Below are positions 10,501 to 22,650 of a stretch of DNA of 64,000 bases, one piece after another. The notes below the pieces were generated by a model. It was not told where the DNA came from. It searched no databases and saw nothing but the letters and a program-made list of their open reading frames with translations. Made by a program: the position numbers and the translations under genes. The first letter of the stretch is position 1. Each line of letters starts with the position of its first letter. This DNA comes from Botrytis cinerea B05.10 (lineage: Eukaryota; Ascomycota; Leotiomycetes; Helotiales; Sclerotiniaceae): assembly GCF_000143535.2 (NCBI RefSeq), contig NC_037316.1, forward strand, positions 558,001-622,000, written 5' to 3'.

Positions 10501-13500
10501 TCTGATTTTATTTTGCAAATGGCCCATGACGTCTACCACAGAAGATGCAGTTTCGGCGAAAAGGTTGATTTCGAGGCCATTGCTAGTAAGATTGAATGAT
10601 CTAACATCGTCCCCAATTTCGTTCTTTTTACTCGTGGCAGTCAAGAAAGCAGCGAATGCAAGATTTCCGCAAGGTTCCATTGTCCCATTGTTGAGGCGAG
10701 ACAACTCAAACATGATTCGATGCAGACTTATATGGATCTCTGGAAATTCATATGTTGCCCCATGTGTCTCCAGCCTGTTTGCAACTAGAAGTTGCACGCA
10801 TCCAACGTTGAATTCAAGTCTTGCCGTGGTTTTTCCCTCTCGTGACGGTTCCGCGTTTGCATAAACATCCAAACCTGCAAATGTCAGGTGAGCATCGTAT
10901 ATTAGAGCAGGACCGGCTTTCGGCGGTGAATCCGGTACTGGACTGTTGCTGGGACCGAATATTTCCTCAACATGTGCTTGTATTGCTTTGATATCGTCAC
11001 GGATATCAGAAACAACACTAGATATTTCTGGTCGATTGAGTGCAGTAAAGAGACTATGAACAGCAGCTGCATCGAGCTCTATGGGTTCCACAGAAGCAAA
11101 GACTGAAATCTTATTCTCATCCACGGACATACTGCTAACGACACGACCATTTGTTGGTGGCATTTGCAATAACGATATGCTTTGTTGTTTATCATTTTGG
11201 GCTGTTTGCACATCGTGTGAGTGTTCTTTAATGTCAAAATCAAAGACAATTTCAGACCCAAACTGAGCTGCCAAGGAAGCCCTAGCAACAACACCTGAAA
11301 TGGTATATGTCAACGATTGTATGAGAGGTATGCTGATTTGATACATATTTAGGAACAGTGCCAAATTAATCCTGTTGATGGGCTTTGGTTCCTGAACATT
11401 TGGTAGTAAAATATTCGGCGGCGATGCAGGTCGTTTGGCTGTAGGAAGTTTCGGTATCAAACGATTCAGCTGCGCAACTTCATCCCCAATCACTAAGTCT
11501 AAGACTTCGATAAGTGCGACAATATCTTGCTGGACTATAAATGACAACTCTTGAGAGTTTGCTGCAACTTTAAAAACGTTGAGGGGAGTTTCGTCGAGCA
11601 CTGAGCTTTCGAACGACACATAGACACTTGGATTTAGCAGCTGGTACAGACTTAAAGGTTGTGAGTGACTCTGAATTTTCGAGGTCGCAGCTTCTGCGGC
11701 AAGCATGACGTTGACCATAGTCGTGTTAGCAATGTCCTCTGTCGAAACAACAGATACTTTCAAGCCATTACTGATGGAAACAGATCTGAGGTTTATTGTG
11801 TCAAGTGTGATAGAACCTTTGTTGGTTGCAATCACGACCTGAAGATTTTGTTTAGCTTTCACTTTTGGGCGAGCTAGCGTGATTGGTGAAGGTTTTTCTG
11901 GTACTTTTGCGTTTGATTCGCTCTGTTGATACAATTTCAAGATATCTTGTACGAGCTCACACAGTTCCCAATTTAAATTGATCGAAACGTCCTCACAGAA
12001 CACATGCACGACAATGTTCTGAAATGTGTCTATATCTGAGCCATGCTGCGACACAGATATTGGAGACTTCATGGGAAAACTCGTAGTTACCGAAACACTG
12101 GCCGACAAAGAACGTAGTGCAACCTCATTTTGCTTCGGGCCTGGATCTATCACAAGCCTTATAAGTTCTGTTCGAAATGATATGCTTAAGTTTGGTGCTT
12201 CTGCTACAGCTACCGTGGCATCATCTTTTACAAACCCGAAAACATTACTCATCAAGACACAAGTGCCAAGATTGTTGAGATCCCAGCTCCTCCATTGAGA
12301 AAAGCTAGCGAGAACTCGCTGAGCAGCGTCTTCGGGAACGCTTTCTGAATTATTTGCGCAACGGCTAATGATATCGCGTTGCGAAGATGGACCAAGTATT
12401 GAATACATATGTCGAAGTCGAGCAATTACTTTCCACGAATCATGGGTTCTCAAATGTCTTTGTGCGCTTCGAAGGACGTACGCCGGCCTTGTCAAAAATA
12501 AAGGATCTGTGGCATGCTCCCCTGCAGTCGCGACGAGATATGTGAATAGTTGTAGACGATTTCGTTGTTGGCTTAATTTGGATGCAAACGTCTCACTTAC
12601 ACGATCAGCGAGGACATTGGTACGATGGACCAATGATGCAAGATATTCAATCTTACTGCTAGCCGTGTTGGCTTCTATAGTTTTGAAAATTATGTTTGCC
12701 GCCGTGTTATGTCCAGAAGAAATCCAGAACACTACATCTTCAAGAATGACGTTCATACCTGCTTGAGGATCATTTAGATCACCGAATCGTTCCTTCGCAG
12801 CCAAGACAGCAGAGCCGAGGTATAAATGGATTGCAGAGGATTGCCGACCAGCTTGGGCGGCGATGAGGTCCGAAGTTCCAGTTGTTTCACTTCTTGAGGT
12901 AATAGCAAGTTTTGCAATAGAAAGATCATACTGATCATGCGTTTCATCTTTATCACTGGTCAAGTCATGCGCATCGGGCGAATTTAAGAATCGAAGACAT
13001 ATGCCTGGAGTCCGCACAGCTATATCAAGAACCTCGCCATGTACCTTGTCTTTTTTTTCCTTGCCGAATATCTCTCCCATAGAGCTAATCTGGAGATCAT
13101 CTATCATATCCACAGGATCTACAGGCTGTATTGCAGTAAGCAAATCCGCAACAGCTCCCACTGCTTTCGGGCTAAGCACTGCCTTGATGCCACCGGGCAT
13201 TTCCACGATAAAGCTGACGTGAGTGGCGTTCTCGCCCACTCGATCTGGCTGGATGTCTTCTAAATTCATGCGAGGTGATTGCATGGGTTTTTCTGTTTGA
13301 GCTTCTGGATCTAGGACTGGAAGATCCTTAACATCAGGTTCAACAGCCTCAAGAGGAAAATATGGTGCCATATAGGAGCTTGAGAAGGTAACATTAGAGG
13401 GAGGTAGGCTTCTAGGCTCGCCAACAGCACTATAGAATGAAGATTGACGACCGGTCGAAACGGAAAGGTCCCTGAGATGTGATTGGCCAGCATGTATACT

Positions 13501-16500
13501 TCGGGAGCGTGAAGCAGAGATGGACGTTCCCTCACGATTAAATGAGTGAGGTCGAAGAATACTCTGATCGCTTCTGAAGCTTGAACTAGAAGCGGTCAAG
13601 AATGAGCTTTTACGCCCAGTCTGAAGTCGATTCCTACGAACCGACGATACATTGGAGGACATCTTGTAAGTAGATGGCCTGTCTTGGCTAAGGTCGTCAC
13701 TGTAGAAGAGTGGAGGGGGCATTGGTGGAACACACATTGCAGGCGGTTCAACAATATCTTGATCTACCTCTGCCATAACATAATCATGTAAGAGAAAATC
13801 GGTCCTGTGCGTTCTTCGATCATGACGTCTTAGGTGTGCTTGCTGCAGGCGCCGATCTTCTACAAATGCAAGCTTCTTCAGGATCATCCCAAATGAGATC
13901 GTTGTTTGGATAAGGCCATGCGTCTCAACGGGATGTTGTGCTCTTGATCTGTGTCTTGAAGCTGATTCCGCATCAACACAACCAAATTTCAGATTTGGTA
14001 TTTGAAGATCTAACTTCTTGGAGTAATGGGACCCAGCCCAATCATCGAAATTCAACATAATTTTAGAAGTGGAAAAAAGAAACGCTGCCTCTTCGACATG
14101 TATCCAAATTCGTATAGAATCAACCGAGGCACGGAGAAATGTTACATCGTGCAATATTAATTCGACAGTCAGCGGTAGAGCATTTTCATCATCATCGAAG
14201 GAAAATGCAACCGCCTTGACACTTCCAAGTAATCGCACAAAGAACTCGGTTGTACACTCGCCAGTGATTGCGCCCACACTAAAGTCCCAATTACAGACAT
14301 AAGTCGGTTCAATAGGAGGTAGACCAAAAAGGCGGTTGCCCGAGATATTAAGACCATCAATGAAAAGTTGGGTACCAGACGTTGCGCTAGCGAAAGACAT
14401 TCTGCTGTCACTTTCAGTGCCCAAAGAGAAGGCTAGTGTGCCAAGCTCTACATCCAAGTCCATGTAATAGTTGGTAAAGCGAAGATCGGCAGCCAGAGTC
14501 GCAATCTCGATTCGAATATGGTCCTTTGCTGAATACAAGTTTGCGGGTAAAATTACACTAGACTCGTCAGCAGATACGCTCAAGATCACATCGAGATCGT
14601 TGCTCTTCTTGTGAGGTTGAACGTTCGCGTCCTGTTGGCTGTTGGCAGTTTTGACACGAATTGCTTCTTGGTGTTCCTCTAAGGTCCTGAAATGGATATC
14701 ATCACCAAAGTAATTGTCTTTAACCTTGAGGTAATATCGAATGACGAACCCATAGAACTGCGCTGTAGCCCCATTGCCATGCACATCAAGTATTAGTGTA
14801 TCGGTATTACTGGAAGAAGTGGTTGCACAATATTGATATTTTCCTCCAAGTTTTATGGTATCGAGTTCAGCAATTTCTTTGGAATTTAGAAAAGTAGCCT
14901 GCGTATTCCACGGAGGCACATGCAGATTCAGACCACCGTGCTTAGCGAAAACATCAAATGATATATCATTTCGGTGAGGTCGGAATGCATCGATGGGGAT
15001 GCAAATGTCCGCAATCAGCGACTCTCCGAAGATGATGATAAAGGTATTGTCGTCAAAGTCGGCAGGATTGTTGATTATGTTGGAGTCATTGACATTGAGG
15101 TAGAGTTTGAATGCCTGAAGATTGAGGTTCACCAAATATCGAAACGGAGTAAACGTGAGATATTCTGGCGGCGGGCCACTGGCCCAGTCCCCAACAAGAT
15201 CTGTGAGAAGGAAGATGTGTTCCCTTAAAATAAAGAGTTCCAGTCCGCGACTGCCAATATCGAAATTCCATGTTCGGAAACCGTTCCATTGTAAGGGATT
15301 CGATAAATCACAACTAATCACATTTCCAGTAGATCTCCAAAGTAGCCCGTGATTGACACTTGTAGTTATCTCCGTGTTGGGCAAATCCAATTGAAGCTTG
15401 TTTGAAAATCCACTATCCCCTGCCACCATATCCATCAGGTATCGAATCGTTGCATTCGCGCCAACCTTAATATCCAGCCAACCAAAAGGTCTAACCTCGG
15501 GCCCAGGGGCCCCCTTGTCATCCTTTCTCCTGCGATTTCTGTTACTAGTTCGTTTTTGCTCGTTCTGCCGGGCACCAGCAGTCTCTGCTTGCTTTGTCCA
15601 TTTCCAGTTCTTCGATTCCTCTCTAATGGGCACTCGAAGTGTCGTTTCATGGTCAAGTTCAATGTAAAGCTTGAATTGTGTTGGCACTCTATATTGGCCA
15701 GGTCTAAGCATTTTGGCCGGGGAGGCATCTTTACACAGACTTGGAAAGAAGACTCGTTGGATCTCGGCCCGCTGTCTATCTGCCCAAGGACCGTAATTGA
15801 TAATTGCACCTTCCAGAACAAGATCAATCCCCCATTCAGGAGGAACATCACCATTGATGTTATTAGATGCTGATTTTGATACTTCACGACGCCATGGGAT
15901 CTTAGCCGGGACATCCCAATAGAATCTCATAGTAGCGCTAGGGCTATCAGCGATAGTAGTGACTGTTGCATATTCGTTGGAAGACCACCGCGCATTATCA
16001 TCCTGCTCACTTTCATCCAGATACCTCGAGAGACCTTGCCAGCTACTAGGGTTGGGTCCTCTTTGAATGGGCGAGTTCGAACGGCTATCATCATTTGACG
16101 AGAAAGATTCTACAGAACTTCGAAAGTAAGGTACGAGGTCTTGAATAGTATGCCATGCTCTCTTGCGCTGTCGATGGAAAAAGCTGTGGGAATGGACGCG
16201 GCTTTCAATAGCGTCCGACTGCTCAGGAACCCCGCGTTGTATTTTACAGGCTGCCGTAGTTTGATCTTCTTTGTAATCATCATTCGGTTGCATTTGTATA
16301 ACAGGATGTTCGAAACGAAAGTTTATTAGCTGTTTATACTGATCCAGTTTAGTCGATGCTGAGGCGTCCAAATCTCCTTCGGCTTTGTCCATTTTAACAA
16401 TGAGCACGCTCTTAGTGTTTTCATTCCCTAGTACCAATGCAGCTTTGGAACATTCTATATGAACTGGAAGAAACCTAAGTAAGAAAGTTGATTCCACAGT

Positions 16501-17383
16501 TGCATGAGACTCATCATTGTCCATATCGGCTGTCTGAGAATTCGCGGAAGATCTGTCAGATTTATCCTCTATGTGAGGTGCTCCAGGCTTAGCTTGTTCT
16601 TCGATATGTGAGGGTAAGGTTTGAGAATCGGCTGTAGATTTCTTGGACAAGTCTTGCACATCCCCACGCTCATTTACAACGCCCTTCTTTCTCAATCTCA
16701 CATGCTGATGGGAATCTTCTCCATGGCTCTGCGCAGCACGATCTGTGTTCTCATCATCTCCAGCAATTCCCGAGATAATAGCATCATATGCCGCACTTCG
16801 ATTGTAAACAAACCATTCCACCCCGTTCAAAACGATATCGAATCGGCACGGTAGTTTCTTCTTTTCTTTCGGCCCCTCCTCGTGATCTAGTCCCGTATCG
16901 ACAGTCGACTCCTGTTCCTTCTCTTTTTTTGTAGATTCGTCGTTTTCTAAATCCAATTCTCTCACATTGCGGAGCCAATATTTCCATGTAATGTATCCAT
17001 TTTGTATCAATATAGTTTCATTGTCGCCGTGATATCTAACACCTTTTAAAAACACACGCCCTCCTAGGAGAGATATTTGTAAAGCTTGGATGTCGACATA
17101 AACTTGATATTGATGCCATGTCCATTTTCGAAGACCAAATGATACGATAGCAGCAAAAACACGGTTGAAATAGAAAAGAAAGAATAATGTGCTATGCCGA
17201 GGGTTAGCTATGCAAAAACAACCAAAGTATAAAGACTCACACAATCCCACAGACAATCAACTCGATGAGGAAAATCCTAATCTGTTAGTTAGCCTTCGTT
17301 TGCGCCAGGAATGCAAAAAGCTACCAATTGAAGCCCAGATCCGCTCGCAGAGGGGATGCTGTCAAACCACTACTGCTCGCCAT
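7531..17383 (-). CDS. CSF1: Csf1 / BLTP1-type bridge-like lipid transfer protein
   Basis: Giant membrane-anchored protein of the Csf1/Tweek/BLTP1 family. These form long hydrophobic grooves that carry phospholipid between the ER and other membranes. Exons (minus): 17325-17383, 17241-17276, 7531-17191; introns of 48 and 49 nt. I chose this start because the spliced N-terminus reads through ...LGFNWIFLIELIVCGI, matching the family anchor (hydrophobic residues about 20-43). The downstream segment ALQISLLGGRVFLKG then RYHGDNETILI and ITWKYW is the conserved family N-terminus. Without splicing, the long frame has an artefactual start. The product is 3251 residues, usual for filamentous fungi (yeast Csf1 is nearly 3000). 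A Ser/Arg-rich, probably disordered segment lies around residues 1210-1280. The third exon is 9661 nt without interruption. Confidence 0.93.
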
Positions 17384-17984
17384 CCTTTAATGTTCTTGTG
17401 TGAAGTGTGTATGAAGTAAAGGTCTACGTGATTCCGACTGAAATGCTCATGATCGCAAAGATTCCGGCCTCCATGCTACATATTGCATTGTCTCACGAAT
17501 ATCGGCAGTCTTTGGTCTTTCGTCTTCGAAGAGATTGTAGATACAAAGGTGTATCAAGCGGAATGGTCAGAGTAGCATCAAACCTCTTTGGTTAGGTATT
17601 TGAAATGTAAAAGATTGAATATTTGGTATATCAGACGAAGTAGAATTGTAATGCTCCATAGGGGCCACTCGGCCGCATTAGCCCGCTTTGAAAGCTGAGA
17701 GCCACCGCCTTGGGCAGAATTACGCACGCTTTCGCCTCTATGCTCTGTAACAAAAACATGGCATAGCTATCAAGACCACCAACTGCCTGCCTGTCTCGCT
17801 GTGTGAACACTCTCCAGAGATCATATCATTCACTAGACTTATCATTCATTTTTAACAGTATGAAGGAGAGTTTCGCAGACCATGTTAGTCGCACAATTTG
17901 AGACTTCCAAGCTCCAATCTACTCCTATAGCTTATCGTGACCAGGAGCGCATCCCAACTTCATTAATTATTCACACCTTCCAAG
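17384..17984. other. Shared upstream region of CSF1 and the TMEM184 gene
   Basis: A 601-bp spacer between two divergently transcribed genes, so it should hold both promoters. A GC-richer core lies near 17660-17730 and includes the palindrome CGGCCG. I see no other gene. Confidence 0.6.
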
Positions 17985-20317
17985 ATGATGGCAGGAAGCA
18001 GTGACCTATCCGGTGGTACTGGTGAGAAATTGACAAATGCAACAATAGTAGTAGCTGGTTCTGCTGCATTGCTTGCCTCTATTCTATCGATCGTGTATGT
18101 TTCAGAGCGTCTTCGTTCATTTACTTTAGAAGCTAACATCTTGTTCAACAGGTCGGTTTGGTTGCAAACGTACGTTGTAAAAGCTACATGATACAAAATT
18201 TAATCAATTCCTAAATATTCATAGTAAAAACTATCGAAAACCTCTCTTGCAACGCTATGTCATTCGAATCCTACTTATGTACGTGGATGAAATCTTCAAC
18301 AGTATTCACAGTTCCTATACTGACCAATATGCTTAGGGTACCGATATACTCAATCTCGTCATGGACTAGTCTAGTTTCTAGAGATGCAGCGATGTTTATC
18401 GATCCTATTCGTGATGTATATGAGGTAGGTCGGGCATCTTTGAATATCATGGCTCGAAACTAATTATTGGCAGGCTTTCACAATTTACACATTCTTTCAA
18501 CTCCTTATAAACTTCCTCGGGGGTGAACGAGCATTGATTATTATGATGCATGGACGAGAACCGGTTCATCATCTTTGGCCATTGAACCACGTCTTTCCCA
18601 AGGTCGATATATCCGACCCTCATACATTCTTGGCCATCAAGCGTGGGATTCTACAGTATGCTTGGTTGAAGCCTCTTCTTGGACTTTCAGCTATAATTAT
18701 GAAAGCTACGGGTGTCTATTCTGAGGGTACCATTTCTTTGACCTCCGGTTATATGTGGAGTGGTATTATTTACAACATTAGTGTCACACTAAGTCTATAT
18801 TCACTCGGAATGTTTTGGGTTATCATGTCCAAAGATTTACAACCTTTTCGACCTGTGCCGAAATTTTTGTGCATCAAGCTTATTATATTTGCCTCATACT
18901 GGCAAGGATTTCTTCTTTCGATTCTGGTTTTTCTCGGAGCAATTCCAGACAACGTGGAAGATTATACAGCCGATAGCCTCGCCGCGGCAATACAAGATGC
19001 CTTAATATGTATCGAGATGCCTATTTTTGCCATCGGACATTGGTATGCCTTTTCATGGCATGACTATGCAGATGTCACTATATCTGCAGCTAGAATGCCG
19101 GTCCGCTACGCTATTCGAGATGCTTTTGGCATTCGTGACCTCATCGAGGATACGAAAGAGACATTTAGTGGGAAGAAATATGAATACCGGTTGTTTGATT
19201 CAGGAGACAACGTATTGGCGCATGAAGGGTCATCGTCAAGAGTAGCTCGGATGATGGAAGGTATGCGATACGAGCGTGGCGGGAAAGGAAAGTATTGGAT
19301 TCCCAAACCAGGCGAAGCAACCGCAAGAACACCGTTGCTTGGGAAAAACGCTGGATCTCCTGGAAGTCAATCTCCCGTACAACCCCGTGATGGCGATTCT
19401 GACTACATGGGGTGGGGAAATGGTGGGGTAGAACAGCAAGGTCTTGATCCTGAAGAAGAAGGTCTTTACGAGAGAGCTAGACAACTGGAATTCGGGGATT
19501 GGAACGTAAGTAAACTCGGCTTACTGCTTGCTTCAAGCTAATCAATCATCTATAGTATCATGTGATCACTGCTCATGAACCGTCTAGGGAAAGATGGCTC
19601 ACTGGGCAGCCTGATCTTCTGACAACTTCGGCAAATCGTCATCTTCTTCAACCTACTGATGATAACCGTATTCGAAGAGCCAGTAACATTAGAGAAACGG
19701 TTGAGGATGTCACTAAGCGAACCAAGAGAAAGTCTTCAAGGAATAGTCGTAGCAGAGATTCTAAAGGCAAGAATAAAGAAAATTCACCGCTGAGTGAAGA
19801 AGGAAGAGCGCCAATGCTCAAAGGCATGTTGCGACAGCATTCGTCTGCCTCCAGTTCAGCCAAATCCGACAGAAGTCAATTAGTTGATGTCATCGTCGAA
19901 GATACTGCTGCAGAAGAAACCGAAAGAGTTCGGGCTCGCAAAGAAGGAAGCGCGGGATGGAATGAAACTGAGCCCCGTCGTTTTGTGTAAGTCCATTCTT
20001 TCGTTAGATCAAAATTCAAGGCTAATTTACAAAGGCGAACATATGGAGACGGTACAGGTGAGGACATTCGGGAAGGATTCGAGCCTGATGATGATGTAGA
20101 GGCTGTGGATCCCAAACCAGGTCTTGATGAAGAGTTCGGAGTTGATGGGGATCAGAATCATGGCAGTGATCAGGACAACTCGGAGGAATCACGCCATTGG
20201 AATGAAGCTCGACAAGAGAACGTGCTATTAAAGCCTAAATACGGAGTTGATGGAGAGGCGTTTGAGAATGTTTGGGGTAGTGGGGAACCATCGACTCCTC
20301 CACGGGAAAACCCCTGA
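17985..20317 (+). CDS. TMEM184 / DUF300 (organic solute transporter alpha-like) membrane protein
   Basis: Multi-pass membrane protein of the DUF300/OSTalpha (TMEM184) family, found on endosomal or vacuolar membranes in fungi; its substrate is not settled. Seven exons: 17985-18094, 18152-18169, 18225-18278, 18337-18424, 18474-19505, 19556-19986, 20035-20317. All introns are 46-58 nt with GT...AG ends, and phases agree throughout, giving 671 residues. Family hallmarks are YRKPLLQRYV, VPIYSISSW, FLGGERALI, the WPLNHVF segment, and conserved polar residues in the membrane core near QGFLLSILVFLG. About seven hydrophobic segments fall in the first 330 residues. The C-terminal half is hydrophilic and probably disordered, rich in Ser, Arg, Glu and Asp. 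Exon 2 is only 18 nt. An ATG three bases later could also be used. Confidence 0.92.
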
Positions 20318-22650
20318 TGTATAATACCCTTTGGTCTTTCGGGAGCGTCTCGGATATATGGTTGAGGCGTTTTGTTTAAAGCATTGTGTAAACATACGAG
20401 GTCTTTTTTGTTCTTTTTCTTTTTCCTTTTCTTTTCTTTCTTTTGTCTCTCCGGTTTTACACACATTCATAGCGTAAATTAAATATAGGACTTTTCTTCT
20501 CAAATTATCTGTGAAATTTGGAAATGTAACGTACTCCATTTGGGGTTGTGATAGCCAGCCATTTGCTGGCTTGCGAATGTGGCGAATCATATTGACATGG
20601 GACCAAGAAATGCCACGGGGAGATAGAAAATACTGCTTTGCCGGAATGAAAGAACAACTGAATGCCTTATAGCTACATTCTTTTTTGGCAAATCCAGATG
20701 CAGACCAAATTCCTTAATCCTGTACACCGCACGCACAAACGTCGTACGCATATTTACCAGGGCCTAGAACAACTTTTCAATCTTCAATCCAGGTATTCGG
20801 GGCATCCCAAATCTCAAATCTCAGGTAACACTTCCCATGCACAACATCAAAGCTCCATCGGCCGCTTGCTTATCTCACCAGATGAACCATGTGTTGGCTT
20901 TGCTGGAAGATTGCGGTTAACCCCGACTTGGTTTAAAGCTTGTGTAACGTCAATTCGCCGACCCACTTTTCCCATGAGACAAAGTAAAGTAAGTCTACGG
21001 TGCAATGAGAGCACCTACTGGGTTCCCAAGTAGTACTGTGGTAAGAATAACAACTTTTGGTAAATTCGTTGACGATTGATTGTCCGACGTCCCTCGAGAC
21101 AACAAATGCAACAATGATACGTTCCTTTAGGCTAAATAGAATGGGAATTTCTGAAGGGTTATTTCGGATGCTGTATATTAATGCAGCACGGTATCACATT
21201 ATGATACACCTGATCAGCGGGCCGAAAAGCTGTCTGTCTAATTGATGTTATAGCCGTCGGCTGTACCGTCTCTGTGTAACTAACGGGCTGTGTTGTGTGA
21301 CGACGGGACCGCAAAGGTTCTGAGGTTATTATGATGTCTATTATCCACACCCAAGAAGGAGGGGCCACTCAGAATTCAGGAAACAACCGTGTAGCTAGAC
21401 GATGAAATCCGGATCTTGTAAAAAGAAGGGGCCGAAATATTAAAGCGGGGATGGCATCTCCCAGCTACATATGACCTAGTGGATGGCCCAAAAGAATTCA
21501 GTAGTCAGGCTAAGCTTGCGAGAGGTTCCTGTCATAGAACATACCCAGTACCTACTTCGCACATTTTAAAAATGGCATTTGATTTTGATATGTGACTACT
21601 GGGATCCATGCGTTGTTTGCTGTCTGGAGAGGAATTGCACACAGTATAACATGCAATATTCTCTTGCTTCTAGGTTCTTACCGGCTACTCTGACGACCAA
21701 GGGTTCCATACTACTACCCGCTTGGAGAATCCCAACGAGTTGGTAGCGAATAATTCCTGGAAATGCATATATAAACCTCAAGACTCACTACTGATCTCTT
21801 GAGAATCCCTTTGCAAAAAGCGGCTCTGCGATGTCTGTTTACGTTGCAGCGGTATCCCTTCGATTATTCTAGGCTATATACGCTTTGGGCTCTGTAACCC
21901 TTTTGCGAACCGACCGTACGTCTAAAAGCACTTGCCATCTAGCGATCTCTAACACAATTCATCCAATCATACTGGATAGAAAGGCTGGGTTGACAGGGAA
22001 CTCACTACTTACGCTGAGCTTCTTGGTTACATCTTCACTACATATATTCTACAATCTGGCCCAGGATAGCATGACTTTACATGAGACAAATTTTGAAGAT
22101 AAATTTTGAGTTTCGTTATTGGAAATAGCTCATGAGAAGGATGGCCGACGAAAATGTAGGAGGTAGTTGAACTGCTTACTTCTTTCTTCTCATTGTGGAA
22201 AGAACAAGCAAGTCGCGGCACGATAAGAAAACACTAAAGCCCTCACAAAACACCAAAGAACCTCACTTCACAAACACAAAGATCCAACAATTCTCTGTTC
22301 CTTTCCAGTATGAAGCCTGCCACTTGATCGGCCGATGTATGTTCTCATTAGGTACGTCCAATCTTCATTGTGCCTAAATATCCTCCCATGTCTGAACATC
22401 ATCGATTTCTCTGCAATCCCGTTTTCGAGCGTCTTGAATGCAATCAAATCTTCTTCCTCTTCCCCTGCTAACATTCTAGTTTGGGCTATCTAGTTCCTGG
22501 GCCTTTCAGACTATACAAGTGCTCAAACGTGCCTGTAAGTTACACATCAACGCCTGCGAGCTATCGACGCGAGCGAGGTTTCCTTCCGATGCATACATAC
22601 AAAGGGAAGTACGCCTGCGAATGGGAGATTAACAACATTTATCTTTTACG
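20318..22650. other. Gene-poor stretch, no supported feature
   Basis: Starts with the 3' flank of the TMEM184 gene, including a T/C-rich tract at 20401-20450. Beyond that I see only short frames with no recognisable motif, and no tRNA, tandem repeat or transposon protein. A short minus-strand frame at 22268-22474 begins with a plausible acidic peptide but cannot be supported. Confidence 0.45.
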
